Shown: positions 12,380-24,200, numbered from the stretch's first letter. The stretch is 64,000 nt of DNA from Topomyia yanbarensis (GCF_030247195.1 NC_080672.1:32991906-33055905); one strand, 5' to 3'. The notes: a model not told the origin generated them from the letters alone. Translations and numbers: made by a program.

Positions 12380-12520
12380 GTTCGTACTCATCATCCTGTA
12401 ATTCCGGATCCGGAAGTCGTATCAATTAGAAATTCAACAGCAGCCAATGGGAATGCTGTACCTTTCATTTGAAACCAAGTTTGTAAAAATCGGTAAAGAA
12501 TTCGCTGAGGAATAGGTATG
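12380..12520 (+). repeat. Dispersed mosquito repeat, partial copy
   Basis: Shares CTGTAATTCCGGATCCGGAA and CTGTACCTTTCATTTGA with the longer copies at 12680-13020 and 60908-61245. It lacks the microsatellite and the 3' hairpin. Confidence 0.65.
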
Positions 12521-12679
12521 ACATTATCTTAGGAACTTGGTAAGTTCCCCCGGGGCATCAAGAACCGTCATAGCTGGCCAATGTGGTCGAAGCGCCTTCG
12601 GTGGGTCAATAATGATCTAGATATGCAAAAACAAGTAATGTTGCACATATTTTAATATATATATTGCATCATTTGGACA

Positions 12680-13020
12680 TCATGGTGGTACCAGTTTATA
12701 TGGAAATTTGCTGTGTGATCGTACTCTTCAATCCGTAACTCCAGAACCGAAAGTCAGATCAATAAAAAAATCACTAGCGACCGATGGGAAGGCTGTACCT
12801 TTCATTTGAGAAATTTGTGCAAATCGGCCCAGCCATCTCTGAGAAAAATGGGTGAGATTGTTTGCCACATACATACATCCATACATACATACATACACAC
12901 ATACAGACATTTTACGATCTCGACGAACTGAGTCGAATGGTATAAGTGATTTGGCCCTGCGGAGCTTGGCTAAAAAGTCGAAATTTCGACCGATTTCATA
13001 ACCTTTCTATATGGGAAAGG
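12680..13020 (+). repeat. Dispersed mosquito repeat with internal (CATA)n
   Basis: Order of blocks: GGTGGTACCAGTTTATATG, AATCCGTAACTCCAGAACC, GGCTGTACCTTTCATTTGAG, CCAGCCATCTCTGAGAAA, (CATA)n, GATCTCGACGAACTGAGTCG, TTGGCCCTGCGGAGC and a terminal CCTTTCTATATGGGAAAGG hairpin. The copy at 60908-61245 has the same order. No coding capacity. It could be a SINE or a non-autonomous element. Confidence 0.75.
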
Positions 13021-13129
13021 TAAAAAGGAGCTTGAAGTTAAACGGGCCTGAGAGGCCCGGCTTGCCCTTTAATGTTAGGATTTTAGCTTGCCTTCACAAG
13101 GGTTAAATTACATCTGTACTTCAACATAT

Positions 13130-13545
13130 GTCAATACTACTTTCTGCTGACCACTCGCTTTTAAATGATACCCATATTGATGATGGTTTTCACAACAAAA
13201 TGCTAACCGCAAGTCGCCATCTTGGATTTTAAAATGGCGTAATCATCAATTTCTGGTGTCTACTGTCAAACCTCTCTCAAATGATAATTCTCCATATTTG
13301 CTGGTACCTGGAAGTCGCCATCTTAAATTTCAAAATGGCGTAATCATCAATTTCCGTTGTTGACTGACCACCCCATTTCAAATGACACTCATTGGTTTTC
13401 ACTGTTTTGTGGTAACTATGAGTCACCATCTTGGGTTTCAAAATTGCGTTAATCATAAATTTTTGGTGTCTACTGACCACCCTCTTCGAATGTCAAGCAT
13501 ATTGATGATGGTTCTTTCTATTTTCTGGTAACCGGAGGCCAGAGC
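13130..13545 (-). repeat. Tandem array with ~114-bp unit, inverted (array 2)
   Basis: Same unit as 9035-9900 in the opposite orientation. The GTCGCCATCTT marker falls at 13213, 13314 and 13422. It starts just after the right end of the piggyBac relic. Confidence 0.8.
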
Positions 13546-14589
13546 ATTGAACTTTAAAGAATAAACCGAAGTAACCTATACTTACATAAATATCGCTCAT
13601 TTAAATTTATAGATAAATAGACTCATAAACAAATATGTCACGGTATTAAGTCCATTAATTTGTCGAAATGACTTTTTAAGAACGTGTATATTTTAGCTAC
13701 GCATTCTCCGCCATCGAGTGCGGCATCTCACTTGCAATTTTGATGCGGCATCTATCCCAATTATAGGGGAAAGATGCCGCACGAGTACATTTTCCTCTGA
13801 AATTATAGATGCCTTCTAAAAGATCTCAATTATTCAACTGATATATTATTTACCAAAAAAGAAATCGCACAATTAAAAAAAAAAATAAATTTCAATGCAG
13901 TACTGAAAATTTTTGATATTCCGCGATGCAATTGGACGCACATAATCATTTTTAATATTTTTGTGGATTCATAATAAGGACTATTTTGCATCTGACTTAT
14001 AGGAGGATTAATCAAGAAAAGTTTTAGAAAATGCGGTATGATCGAAGGGCATTGCGAGAAATTGATATGTGAGATCGCAAACTAGTTGTCAATACGGAAC
14101 TTAAAAATGGGTTCAGAACTGCAAACACAACGAATTTAATCGAAAACAAACTATTTGTCTTCATACGACATTTCGACCCGTTTGGGACACTTTTCAAAGT
14201 TTCGACAATTATCGAATTCTTTAAAAAGTTCCCGAATGGATCCGAACGTCAGATGAAGACAAAATAGTTTGGTTTTGATAAAAAATAAGACTGCATAGCT
14301 AGAGACGTAACCTGAAAGTTGGAAATTGACCACTTCTGTTCGAAGACAGCACGTACAGTTGGAAGGAGCACTTTCAGATGTTGAACACCAAGTGGAAGGC
14401 ATTTTGAGATAAGTAAGACTGTTGGGAAATACGGAATCTCGACCAACCTTTTAAAGGTCGGGAGTATTCAGCTGTTCGATGTAATCCGCGGTGTGATCGG
14501 GATGATCTTGGTGGATGAAGAAATGTGTTTGGATTGGTTGGTCGAGTGAAATAACTATTGACGCATAACGGTCCTCAATGCCGCCTACA
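13546..14589. other. Intron DNA with a short inverted repeat, no gene recognised
   Basis: Contains GTGCGGCATCT (13718-13728) and its exact inverse complement (13772-13782), a possible hairpin. No host exon or transposon coding remnant was recognised here. Confidence 0.4.
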
Positions 14590-15620
14590 AGGTACCCTCT
14601 CGTGTTCAATTTAGCAAACTGCATCCATCGACTGAATTCTTTGTCGGCGAATCCCTGAGCGGGTTTCGAGAAGGACGAACGACGACGAATCAGATGTGTG
14701 CCCTGTGACAAATTTTGGATAAATTCAAGAAATATAACTTGTGGACACCACCTGCTTGTTAATTTTAAAGAGGCGTCCGGTTTGGTGAAACGAAACGAAC
14801 TGTGTTGATAATGCTTGAGCATGGGTTTCCAAATAAAACTGATTATGCTCAATTATGTGACGCTGGATGGATCAAATTTAAGTGTTGAAACAGCCGGAGA
14901 AACATCCGACTCGTTAGAAGGATTGAAGCAGGGCAATGCATTCTCCAATCAATTGTTCAACATAGCGCTCGTAGGTGCGACACGAAGATCTGATATGCAC
15001 GGTTCATCATCACGTTTATTTACTTCGCAGACGACATTGACATCATTAGCGTTGATTGCAGAACAGTTGAGTGGCATTTGCGTCTTTTAAAAGGGACGCT
15101 GCGCGAATTGTGCGGTCCACAAACTCTGACAAGGTAATCGAGACATATATTAACGATGTAAACCACGAGGTAAAAAGACGTGTGGCGGCTGTGAATAGAT
15201 TTTTTTATGGTTTGTGTACTCTACTGATGCGCACAAAAGTTGCTTTAGGGCCATGAGGTGTGAGCGTAATGCGAAGTAGATCTTCTAGTACTTGGTGTGT
15301 TTAAGAGCAGAATTCTGCGTTAAAAACGGAAAACGGAGAATAGCTCATAAGTATTAATTATGAGCTGTACAAAGTATACAAGCATACTGACACCTGACAT
15401 GTATCGCGAATGCCGGAAGTGAATTCAGCTGAAGCTATGCTCAGCAGAGAACCATATCATCGGTTTCGTGACAGACCCACACTTTGGTTGAGTGCAATCG
15501 AGGAAGATGCGCGGGCATCGGCCGTTCAAAAAGACTGGAGAATAGTGGTCTAAAATCGAGCAACCTGTAAATCTAAAATACATTGTTCACTATCGGTGCA
15601 AGTGTTGAAGTTGCAAAGTC
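14590..15620 (+). mobile_element. RTE-clade non-LTR retrotransposon relic
   Basis: Frameshifted reverse transcriptase on the plus strand. Readable pieces in order: VGESLSGFREGRTTTNQM, MLEHGFPNK, LDGSNLSVETAGETSDSLEG then LKQGNAFSNQLFNIAL (QGD-type box), FADDIDIISVD (catalytic FADD), then AFASFKRDAARI, and a C-terminal piece SREPYHRFRDRPTLWLSAIEEDA. These motifs and their order fit mosquito RTE/JAM-type elements. Many stops and frame changes make it dead. Endonuclease not found. Confidence 0.7.
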
Positions 15621-16283
15621 GAAATTTTTCTAGAAAACGACATTCAATCGCTGTACCATTCTTATTAAAATAATTAAATATTGACGGCTAAATAGCGTCA
15701 TTGACAATACTCCTTAGTAGCGTTGTTGGAGAAAGGTATTTTAAAATACTGTGAAAATTTTGTTCGAGATGCATTTCCGACAAGCACAAAAAATCTTTAA
15801 GCTTCATAAGACACGTTATTAATAGTCAGTAAAGTTTGCGGTATAAGAGCTTAAAACTTTAGCCAAATTTAAAGAATGTCTTCAGGGAGCTCTTTGCGGG
15901 TTAAGCTTTACGCAGGTGTTTGAAATGTCACATATTTACAAATAGTTTAACGGCACCAAATTTTTATTCAACATTTTTGGTTCACTGTCCAATAATCACA
16001 AATATCAGCAACGGCGAAGAATTTCTATTTTCAAGACAAGATATTAAAAATCCTAAAAGTCTCCATTTACTTTATGGAAAATTATGTGCGGACTCAGCTG
16101 ATTTTATGACGTTGTTTGTTATGTTCCAGAGGAACGCATCATAAAATATCATTCGATTCCTCAAGGGTCGGGATGGCTCATTAACTGCATCTTCGTAAAA
16201 TTACACAGAAAGCAAATTTTGCCGTTCAAGGTTTCCTTCTTCCAGCACTTGAGACAACCAATTCCGATAAGGATTAAACCTAC
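15621..16283. other. Intron between receptor last exon and TM7 exon, unremarkable
   Basis: AT-rich, no repeat family or coding remnant recognised. It runs up to the donor site of the TM7 exon. Confidence 0.45.
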
Positions 16284-16409
16284 CTTTGACGCCAACATAT
16301 CCCGGCAGATCTTTCGAAATCGGGCATTCAGCAGCCAGTATAGAAACGGATTCCAAAAACTACTACTTAGTGCTATCCATGTGACACAGAAGTCAATCGA
16401 TGGTGGTAT
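16284..16409 (-). CDS. GPCR gene, TM7 exon (NPxxY)
   Basis: A 126-nt, 42-codon exon on the minus strand. The acceptor TTTCCTTTCAG precedes its first base at 16409 and the donor is AAG|GTAGGT at 16284. Phase is 0 on both sides. It encodes IPPSIDFCVTWIALSSSFW followed by NPFLYWLLNARFRKICRDM. The NPFLY sequence is the conserved NPxxY activation motif at the cytoplasmic end of TM7, and FRKICRD starts helix 8. The TWxALSxSFWN wording recalls the TM7 of vertebrate GPR52/GPR21-type orphans, but that is a memory-based comparison and not a firm orthology call. It joins the TM6 exon upstream and the tail exon downstream with no frame loss. Confidence 0.92.
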
Positions 16410-17017
16410 CTGAAAGGAAATGAAAGGAGAATAAATTTGATGAAATCTATAATTCCACGAATTTCATTATTGCAGCTATGCCACCGATAACCATCGCATC
16501 GAACGAAATGTTCCGGAAAACACTTGTCTATGCAAATGTGCGCATCGATAGCGAAAAGTGGTTCACATCGTGCAGTCAGGGGTGCGAATTGTTTTGAAAG
16601 TATTCGAACTTGCATGACATTTCTCTGCCATCAAACTGAAAAAAAACAATCCAATTCAATGGTATCTCACATTCTGTCCTTCCACTCGGTACCATTTACA
16701 GTTCAACGAACTATCAATTAATCTGCTACCCCAGCATTTCAGTCGCACCGCAAAAGGGGAACCACAATTGAACCCGGTCGGGCTAGCAAACCGACCGAAG
16801 CAGTGCAGTAAAAGTGCACTCAAGTGTGCATGCATTGCAAATATCGCACGCCATATTTCGCACCAAATGAATTTAAATTATTCTCAAGAGCGTTAGGTGC
16901 ATGTCAGTGCTGCAGAGTAACTGCCTGGTTCTGACTCTAATGTCCCTACCTTGAGTGGCTTACAGATGCGTACATACGTATAACACAAATTTATGCGTCT
17001 GCCGAACCCCCGCTTAC

Positions 17018-17146
17018 CTTTGATCCTGTACAGGTTGCCACTATTTCCTGTATCGTCCAGGGGGTAACAATTACTATAAAACCTAATGATATAGCAGCCA
17101 TTGTGCGTGAAGTTGATCCGTTCAGTCTCTGCTCGTGCTCTGCCAG
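17018..17146 (-). CDS. GPCR gene, TM6 exon
   Basis: A 129-nt, 43-codon exon on the minus strand. The acceptor is ATAAATTTCCAG, the first base 17146, and the donor AAG|GTAAGC after 17018. Both phases are 0. It encodes a short basic and polar end of the third intracellular loop (LAEHEQRLNGSTSRT), then TM6 MAAISLGFIVIVTPWTIQEI and the extracellular ATCTGSK before TM7. The conserved Pro of TM6 is present. The residue two before it, normally the Trp of the CWxP toggle motif, is Val here, with a Trp just after the Pro instead. A longer open frame across this region (16893-17339) is in a different frame and is not coding. Confidence 0.9.
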
Positions 17147-17589
17147 CTGGAAATTTATTCGGTAGATTAGTGGTGGAAAAAGTGTACCTCAGTTCTAGAT
17201 GATAAATTATGGGAAATAACAATTGAAACAGAAGTTGTAGTATGTGGGAATTGGTGTAATAGAGTAGGACTGTCGAGTGCAAATCATAGCAGGTCGGAAT
17301 GGGGAACCTCTGGTTACTTGAAATGCATTTAATTTTCATATTTAGTTTTTCAACATTATTACATTATTGTCAGCTGTCCGGAGTTGAAGTTGCTTTTTTT
17401 ACAAACCGATCATTTCTAAATTATTTCAATGAGCGATAAATTTATCATAAATTCTCGGCAGCGGGCTGCCCAGAGCAATAAACATATGAGAATACTACTG
17501 AGAGTGCATTGATCATATCACTCATCAAGGTGAATCCAGATTTGTGTAACTCTACTCCATCCTACTGACGAAAACTCGTTCCCGTGGCA

Positions 17590-17790
17590 AACGTGGAGAT
17601 GCAGAGCAATGGTGTCTTCATGTTGGACTATCAGTTAATCCAAATAAAACATCAACGGTGCTTTTCACGCAACAAATGCTTCAACTGGAGCTCGTCCGTT
17701 GCAGTATTTTGGCTTTGAAATTATTGTCGCAGATTAAGTTAAGTACGTTGTGGGGTGGTTTTTACTAAATTGGACTATTATTATTATAGT
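17590..17790 (+). mobile_element. LOA/R1-group RT fragment
   Basis: Plus-strand remnant reading EQWCLHVGLSVNPNKTSTVLF, then a frame shift and a piece like ADQVKYVGVVF. This is the same block as EQWCRQVKLSINPSK and DQVKFVGVILD in the minus-strand relic at 729-1250. Both ends are lost. Confidence 0.65.
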
Positions 17791-19563
17791 GGAATTAATC
17801 GGAAGACATCTGTCTTAACCGGATTAATTGTAACATTCTACTAAGTTGCTCAAAAAGTTTTGAATTTTGTAAAAATGTATGGACTAAATTGATAGACGAG
17901 ATGAGACTCAGTTGCGTATGCGACGCATACGTTGTAATTACAGAGAAAAACGTAAATGTAAACGTACAATAATATGGAAAATTAGGTTAAGCATTCGTGA
18001 CGTTACCTGTGCTTATGACCGGCACAGGTCCACGTTACAGCCTTTATCGCTTCCCTTCCTATTTTCGGAAGCTTTTCTAGTCCTTGTCAGATGTTGACGC
18101 CTCAGGAGAGGTAGCAAATTGACCGATGACCACGGTGGCCTTTCTAATCCATCTGTTGCGTACAGCAGTCTTCCCATATGCATATCGCAGACAATGCTCA
18201 CTCTGGTTCTGTGCTCATATTAAACCCACACTACGTGTACGAACTCAAACACGCTATTTTGTATCTAAACACGTGCACATGTTCACCTGCACAACCGAAC
18301 CCAATGTACGTACACGGTGTGCGTACACGTAGGTTCTAGGTACTAGTTTTCTCTTTCTCACCCTCTTCATGACAAGCGTTGACTCTTTTTGCCTCGTACA
18401 TATTATATATTCCATGGGAAATTATCTCTACTTTTCGAATATAATGGCTTCGCTCTGCGCCTAGGTGCGCAAACGGGTTTAGTGAGATTTTAAAGATATG
18501 TTACTGATATGGAGACGCATGGTAGTTTGTGCAAGATAATGTGACAATCCACAGTAAACCAACACTTTATGCAATGAATTTGAAGAAGTGTTCTTAATTT
18601 TTATGATATTGAACAGTAACGGAAAATCTATAATAAAAATAGGATCGTAGTCATTAGAAAGATTTAATGACACAGTATAGAAAAATGAGCTCAGCATCCC
18701 AAAATTAGCCTAATTTGTTATTTTAAGCAAAAATAGGCATCATTCTAGGTATTGTTAAACTTGTGTTCGAAGATCCGCCACTGTGCACCGTATGGGAATA
18801 CTATAGCGTAGTTTATAAGTCCATTTCACGGTACACAGCTCACCTGAGCTCGAACTCGCACCACCGCATATAGTGTGTTAGGCCGTTTACCATCATCTGG
18901 CAGATAGGCAAGAAAAACAAACAATCTTTCAAGATACTCAGTTCATCTTGTGTTTTTGGCGATATTTGGACATCGGCAACGATCCGTGGTTGAGGAAATT
19001 TGAAATCATCTTTGTTCTCCGTATATTTTGTATCCCTCTTTTTTTAAATAATTTGAACAATGTTGACTGATTTGACTCAAATTTTGAAAAGAGTCTCGGG
19101 GTGGCATGGGGTGGACATGGTTTCGTAATGCTGGGAATCTTTTTTTTTTGGATCATCCTACTATTACAACTTTTTATACCTGTTCAATTATAGGGGCCCC
19201 CTAGCTCAAGAGTGCCCAGGGGCTCCGCTTAGTCTTAAGATGGCCCTATTAGTGAAGCCGTAAAGTGTAAAAAGAGCTAATCAATCTCAAATTTTGAGAT
19301 TGCACTATAACGTCAAATTTGAAGATATTCACATGTTCTTAGGACATACCTTCAAAAAATTTAGTTTACTTGGAATTCCACGCGAACCTAATTTACGATT
19401 GAACGTCACCATGGGCGCCATTTTGACGAAAATTAAAGCTTTTTGAATCCTAAAACTGTTTCGTTCTATGTTTTTTTATTGGCCCACAAAAAATCTCTAA
19501 TTTGCTTGGCAGTTGAACAAACTGATAGAAATGTCACAAAATAAAATTTCTGCTACATATCAA
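17791..19563. other. Intron DNA, no gene recognised
   Basis: This is the large intron between the TM6 and TM5 exons. I see no transposon coding sequence or exon until the I-type element. It contains GTACGTACACGGTGTGCGTAC-like alternating motifs near 18305, too short to interpret. Confidence 0.4.
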
Positions 19564-19575
19564 GTGAACAGCACA
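19564..19575 (+). repeat. Left target-site duplication of the I-type element
   Basis: GTGAACAGCACA, repeated exactly at 25712-25723 after the poly(A) tail. Two preceding A residues also match the tail, so the duplication could be up to 14 bp. Confidence 0.9.
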
Positions 19576-19859
19576 TAACTCTCCGAGCTCTCGATCGAAG
19601 CAGTTCGTTTTCTGGTGCTGTGCATAAAGTGAACAAGAATATATATTGTCAGTGAAGGTCAACTATTGTTTGAGGCAGTCTTTGTTCGCCGGTGCCTAGG
19701 CTGGTGAAGTGAATACCAGAATTGCCGGACACGCCGCTATATAAGCTAAGTATTATTTTTCTTTCTTTCGTTTCCCTTTCCCCGATCGGTCTACTTTTCC
19801 CTTTCCCCTGAATACAAGTTTCATCTCTCGTTTACACCACGTGCTATCCTCGTGCCTAA

Positions 19860-21224
19860 ATGGCCGAGGGCGAAGGAACATTGGATGGGAATGATATTCC
19901 CATGGATTTACCGGATAAACCCGATATTACTCCCTCCCCTGATTCCCCCAGTCCTCCCCGTATTAAAACATACCCAGCCAGTTCAAATGGACCCTGGGTG
20001 GTGTATTTCCGGCCCAACACGAAATCGCCCAATATTCTAGAAATATCACGGGAGCTGACTGCTAACTACCCGGCCGTAGCTCAGATAACACGTGTTCGAG
20101 CTAATAAGATACGCGTTATAGTAAATGACCTCGATCAGGCAAACCAGATTGCTCGCAGCGAGCGTTTTACGAAACAATTCAGAGTGTATGTGCCTTGTAG
20201 GGCAGTGGAGATCGATGGAATAGTCGCCGAACCGGGTCTAAAGTGCGAAGACCTGTTGAAGTACGGGGTTGGCTGCTTTAAGGACCCTTCACTTCAAAAG
20301 GTGAAGATTCTGGAATGCAAGCAATTGTATTCCGCAAAAACAGAAAATGATAAAACAACTTATTCTCCGTCAGACTCGATTCGGGTGACTTTCTCCGGGT
20401 CTGCTCTTCCCAACTATGTCCTCCTGGATAGGGTTCGCTTACCCGTTCGCCTGTTTGTACCGCGGGTAATGAACTGCAGCAATTGCAAGCAACTGGGCCA
20501 CACAGCCACTTATTGTGGCAATAAAAAACGGTGCGGCAAATGCGAGGGAGAGCATGAGGATGACGCTTGCGGTGGAGAAACTGAGAAGTGTATTTACTGC
20601 GGGGGCCCTCCGCATGCTCTTAAGTCATGTCCGGCGTACAAGCAGCGCGGGGATAAAATTAAGCGCTCCCTTAAGGATCGCTCGAGGCACTCTTATGCAG
20701 AAATGCTAAAGAATGCTTCGCCATCTGTCCCTTCCGAAAATTCCTTTGCTCTTTTGGCTGGCGTTGAGCAAGAATCTGACGACCCACAAGAGGGAACATC
20801 ATTGGTTAACCCAGGGGAATCCAGGAAGAGGAGAAATCTAGCCTCCCCTACATTGCCTCGTAAGGGTGCCAAGGTGTCGTCCACTCAGAGTGCGCCATCT
20901 ACAACCAATAAATCCAACGGAAGTGATGCACAAAAGCCGAAGCAATTTGCTCCAGGACTTGGAAATTTTAATTCTAACAAGGAGTACCCACCACTTCCAG
21001 GGACACCAAAAACCCCAAGTGTCCCCGTTTTTCAAACAGATACTCAGTCCAGTAACGGACTAATGAAATTTTCTGACATAGTGGACTTAATTTTCACAGC
21101 TTTCAATGTTACTGATCCTCTTAAAAGCCTTCTGGTACGTTTTCTCCCTATAGTGCAAACATTTTTGAAGCAGTTGACTACTAAATGGCCCCTCCTTGCA
21201 GCGATCGTATCCTTCGATGGCTAA
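19860..21224 (+). CDS. ORF1, gag-like RNA-binding protein of the I-type element
   Basis: 454 residues, expected to coat the element RNA and form the ribonucleoprotein with ORF2. Residues 1-40 are acidic and Pro-rich. About residues 45-125 (PWVVYFRPNTKSPNIL to FRVYVPCRAVEIDG) look like the two RRM-like folds common in ORF1 proteins. Three zinc knuckles follow: C206-x2-C209-x4-H214-x4-C219, C225-x2-C228-x3-H232-x4-C237 and C244-x2-C247-x4-H252-x4-C257. The C-terminal 190 residues are Ser/Pro/Lys-rich and low in structure, ending in a hydrophobic segment. The ATG is the first in frame after a 284-nt leader. The stop codon overlaps the ORF2 start. Intact, with no stop or frameshift. Confidence 0.93.
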   Translation: MAEGEGTLDGNDIPMDLPDKPDITPSPDSPSPPRIKTYPASSNGPWVVYFRPNTKSPNILEISRELTANYPAVAQITRVRANKIRVIVNDLDQANQIARSERFTKQFRVYVPCRAVEIDGIVAEPGLKCEDLLKYGVGCFKDPSLQKVKILECKQLYSAKTENDKTTYSPSDSIRVTFSGSALPNYVLLDRVRLPVRLFVPRVMNCSNCKQLGHTATYCGNKKRCGKCEGEHEDDACGGETEKCIYCGGPPHALKSCPAYKQRGDKIKRSLKDRSRHSYAEMLKNASPSVPSENSFALLAGVEQESDDPQEGTSLVNPGESRKRRNLASPTLPRKGAKVSSTQSAPSTTNKSNGSDAQKPKQFAPGLGNFNSNKEYPPLPGTPKTPSVPVFQTDTQSSNGLMKFSDIVDLIFTAFNVTDPLKSLLVRFLPIVQTFLKQLTTKWPLLAAIVSFDG

Positions 21225-24200
21225 GTCATCGAACGAGGTCACCGATTCGATCACTGTTCTACAGTGGAATTGCAGAAGTATCCTCCCGAAAATCGATTCC
21301 TTCAAATTCTTACTAAACAGTTTAAAATGTGATGCTTTCGCATTATGTGAAACCTGGTTAACTTCTGATATAAATCTCAACTTCCACGACTTTAATATAA
21401 TCCGTCTGGATCGAGAAAACCCTTATGGAGGAGTACTTTTGGGGATCAAAAAGTGCTATTCTTTCAACCGAATTAACCTCCCTTCAACACCAGGCATTGA
21501 AATTGTCGCTTGTCAAGTTTTAATCAAAGGTAAAGACCTTTGCATTGCTTCCATCTACATTCCTCCTAGAGCCTCGGTAGGGCACCGAACGCTTTGTAAT
21601 ATCACGGAATCCTTACCGGCACCGCGGCTAGTTCTGGGAGACTTTAACTCGCACGGTACGGTATGGGGCTGTCTTCATGATGATAATAGATCAACATTAA
21701 TCCAAGATCTTTGCGACAATTTCAACATGACCATCTTAAACACGGGAGAAATGACGCGGATTCCTACACCACCAGCACGCGCAAGCGCGTTGGATTTATC
21801 GCTTTGCTCGACATCGCTACAGTTAGATTGCATGTGGAAGGTGATCCCTGATCCCCACGGTAGCGATCATTTGCCTATCGTGATTTTAATTGCTAACGGT
21901 TCAAGACCATCGGAAACAATCAATGTCTCGTATGACCTCACACGGAACATTGATTGGAAGAGTTACGCGACCGCGATATCCGTTAAAATCGAATCCACTC
22001 AAGAACTTCCTCCGGAGGAAGAGTACAGGTTTTTGGCTGGCTTGATTCTCGACAGTGCGAATCAAGCTCAGACTAAACCAGTACCCAGCGCGAATACCCA
22101 TGGACGGTCTCCCACCCTGTGGTGGGATAAAGAGTGCTCAGAGCTGTACGCGGAGAAGTCCACTGCATATAAGGCCTTCCGGGAAGACGGGTTACCCGCT
22201 AGCTATCAACAGTACGCGTCGTTAGAAAAGCGAATGAAGAGTCTAATGAAAGCCAAAAAACGCAGTTATTGGCGCCGGTTCGTCGACGGGTTAACGAGAG
22301 AAACAGCGATGAGCACTCTTTGGGGTACGGCTCGACGTATGCGTAACCGTAATAGTACCAACGAGAGCGTGGAATATTCAAACCGTTGGATATTCGCTTT
22401 CGCCAAGAAGATCTGTCCGGACTCTGTCCCGGTACAGAAAACGTGCCGCGCCGCGTCTCCTCCCGATACCGCGAACGAAACACCGTTTTCGATGGTGGAG
22501 TTCTCACTTGCTCTCTTATCATGCAACAATAACGCCCCAGGGTTAGACAGAATCAAATTTAACTTGCTGAAGAATCTGCCTGACACTGCAAAAAGGCGCT
22601 TGCTGAACTTATTTAACAAGTTTCTTGAGGGTAACATTGTCCCTCATGACTGGAGGCAAGTGAAGGTCATCGCCATTCAAAAACCAGGAAAACCAGCCTC
22701 CGACCACAACTCGTATCGGCCGATTGCAATGCTGTCCTGTATTCGGAAGTTGTTCGAGAAAATGATCTTGTTTCGCCTCGACAATTGGGTTGAAGCAAAT
22801 GGCTTACTGTCAGATACACAATTTGGCTTCCGCAAAGGCAAAGGGACGAACGATTGCCTTGCGTTGCTTTCTACAGAAATCCAAATGGCCTATGCTAACA
22901 AAGAGCAGATGGCATCAGTCTTCTTGGATATTAAGGGGGCTTTTGACTCAGTTTCTATCAACATTCTGTCAGAGAAGCTGCACCAGCATGGTCTTTCACC
23001 TATTTTAAATAACTTTTTGCTAAACCTGTTGTCTGAAAAGCACATGCACTTTTCGCATGGCGATTTAACAACATCGCGATTTAGCTACATGGGTCTTCCC
23101 CAGGGCTCATGTCTAAGTCCCCTGCTCTACAATTTTTACGTGAATGACATTGACGATTGTCTTGCCAATTCATGCACGCTAAGGCAACTTGCAGACGACG
23201 GGGTGGTCTCTGTTACAGGGCCCAAAGCTGCCGACTTGCAAGGACCATTACAAAATACCTTGGACAATTTGTCTGCTTGGGCTCTTCAGCTGGGTATTGA
23301 GTTCTCCACGGAGAAAACTGAGTTGGTTGTTTTTTCTAGGAAGCGTGAGCCGGCGCAACTCCAGCTTTTATTAATGGGTGCAACGATCAACCAGGTTTTC
23401 ACATTTAAATATCTCGGGGTCTGGTTCGACTCTAAAGGTACCTGGGGATGTCACATTAGGTATCTGAAACAGAAATGCCAACAAAGGATCAATTTTCTCC
23501 GAACAATAACTGGAACATGGTGGGGTGCTCACCCAGGAGACCTGATCAGGTTGTACCAAACAACGATATTGTCGGTGATGGAGTACGGGTGTTTCTGTTT
23601 CCGCTCCGCTGCGAAAATACACTTCATCAAACTGGAGAGAATCCAGTATCGTTGCTTGCGCATTGCCTTGGGTTGCATGCATTCGACCCATACGATGAGT
23701 CTCGAAGTGCTGGCGGGCGTTCTTCCGCTAAAAAATCGATTTTGGGAACTCTCATATCGATTGCTCATCCGATGCGACATTCTGAACCCGTTGGTGATTG
23801 AAAACTTCGAGAGGCTCGTCGAGCTTAATTCTCAAACCCGATTTATGTCCTTGTACTTCGACTACATGGCACAGAGCATTAATCCTTCTACGTATACTCC
23901 CAACCGTGTTCGTTTCCTAGATACTTCTGATTCTACTGTATTCTTCGACACATCCATGAAGGAAGATATTCGTGGAATCCCGGACCATATACGCCCTCAA
24001 GTGATCCCCAATATATTTTATAATAAATTCCGAGAAGTCGACTGTGACAAAATGTTCTACACTGACGGATCAAATCTCGATGGGTCCACTGGCTTCGGTA
24101 TCTTCAACAATACTATCACCGCTTCATTCAAGCTCAATGATCCCGCTTCAGTTTACGTCGCAGAGTTAGCTGCAATTCAGTACACCCTTGGGATCATCGA

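Larger units (their letters stand above)
11029..13106 (+). mobile_element. piggyBac-like transposon relic
   Basis: Bounded by TTAA at both ends (11029-11032 and 13103-13106), the target of piggyBac-type elements. Terminal repeats are CCCTCAAAAAGGCATGC and, inverted, CCCTTGTGAAGGCAAGC. Just inside both ends is a palindromic subterminal motif of the form CGGGYCTSAGAGGCCCGG (near 11048 and 13038). The interior encodes an acidic N-terminal transposase fragment (11982-12330). It has been hit by a hAT MITE (11250-11654) and two copies of a dispersed mosquito repeat, and the catalytic part of the transposase is gone. Confidence 0.75.

Noticed and set aside
16893..17339. 148-codon minus-strand frame over the TM6 exon
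   Set aside because: Different frame from the TM6 exon; no motif, and it would read through both splice sites.
21196..21216. ORF2 starting at an in-frame TTG
   Set aside because: The ATG at 21217 overlapping the ORF1 stop is the natural start; a TTG start is not needed.
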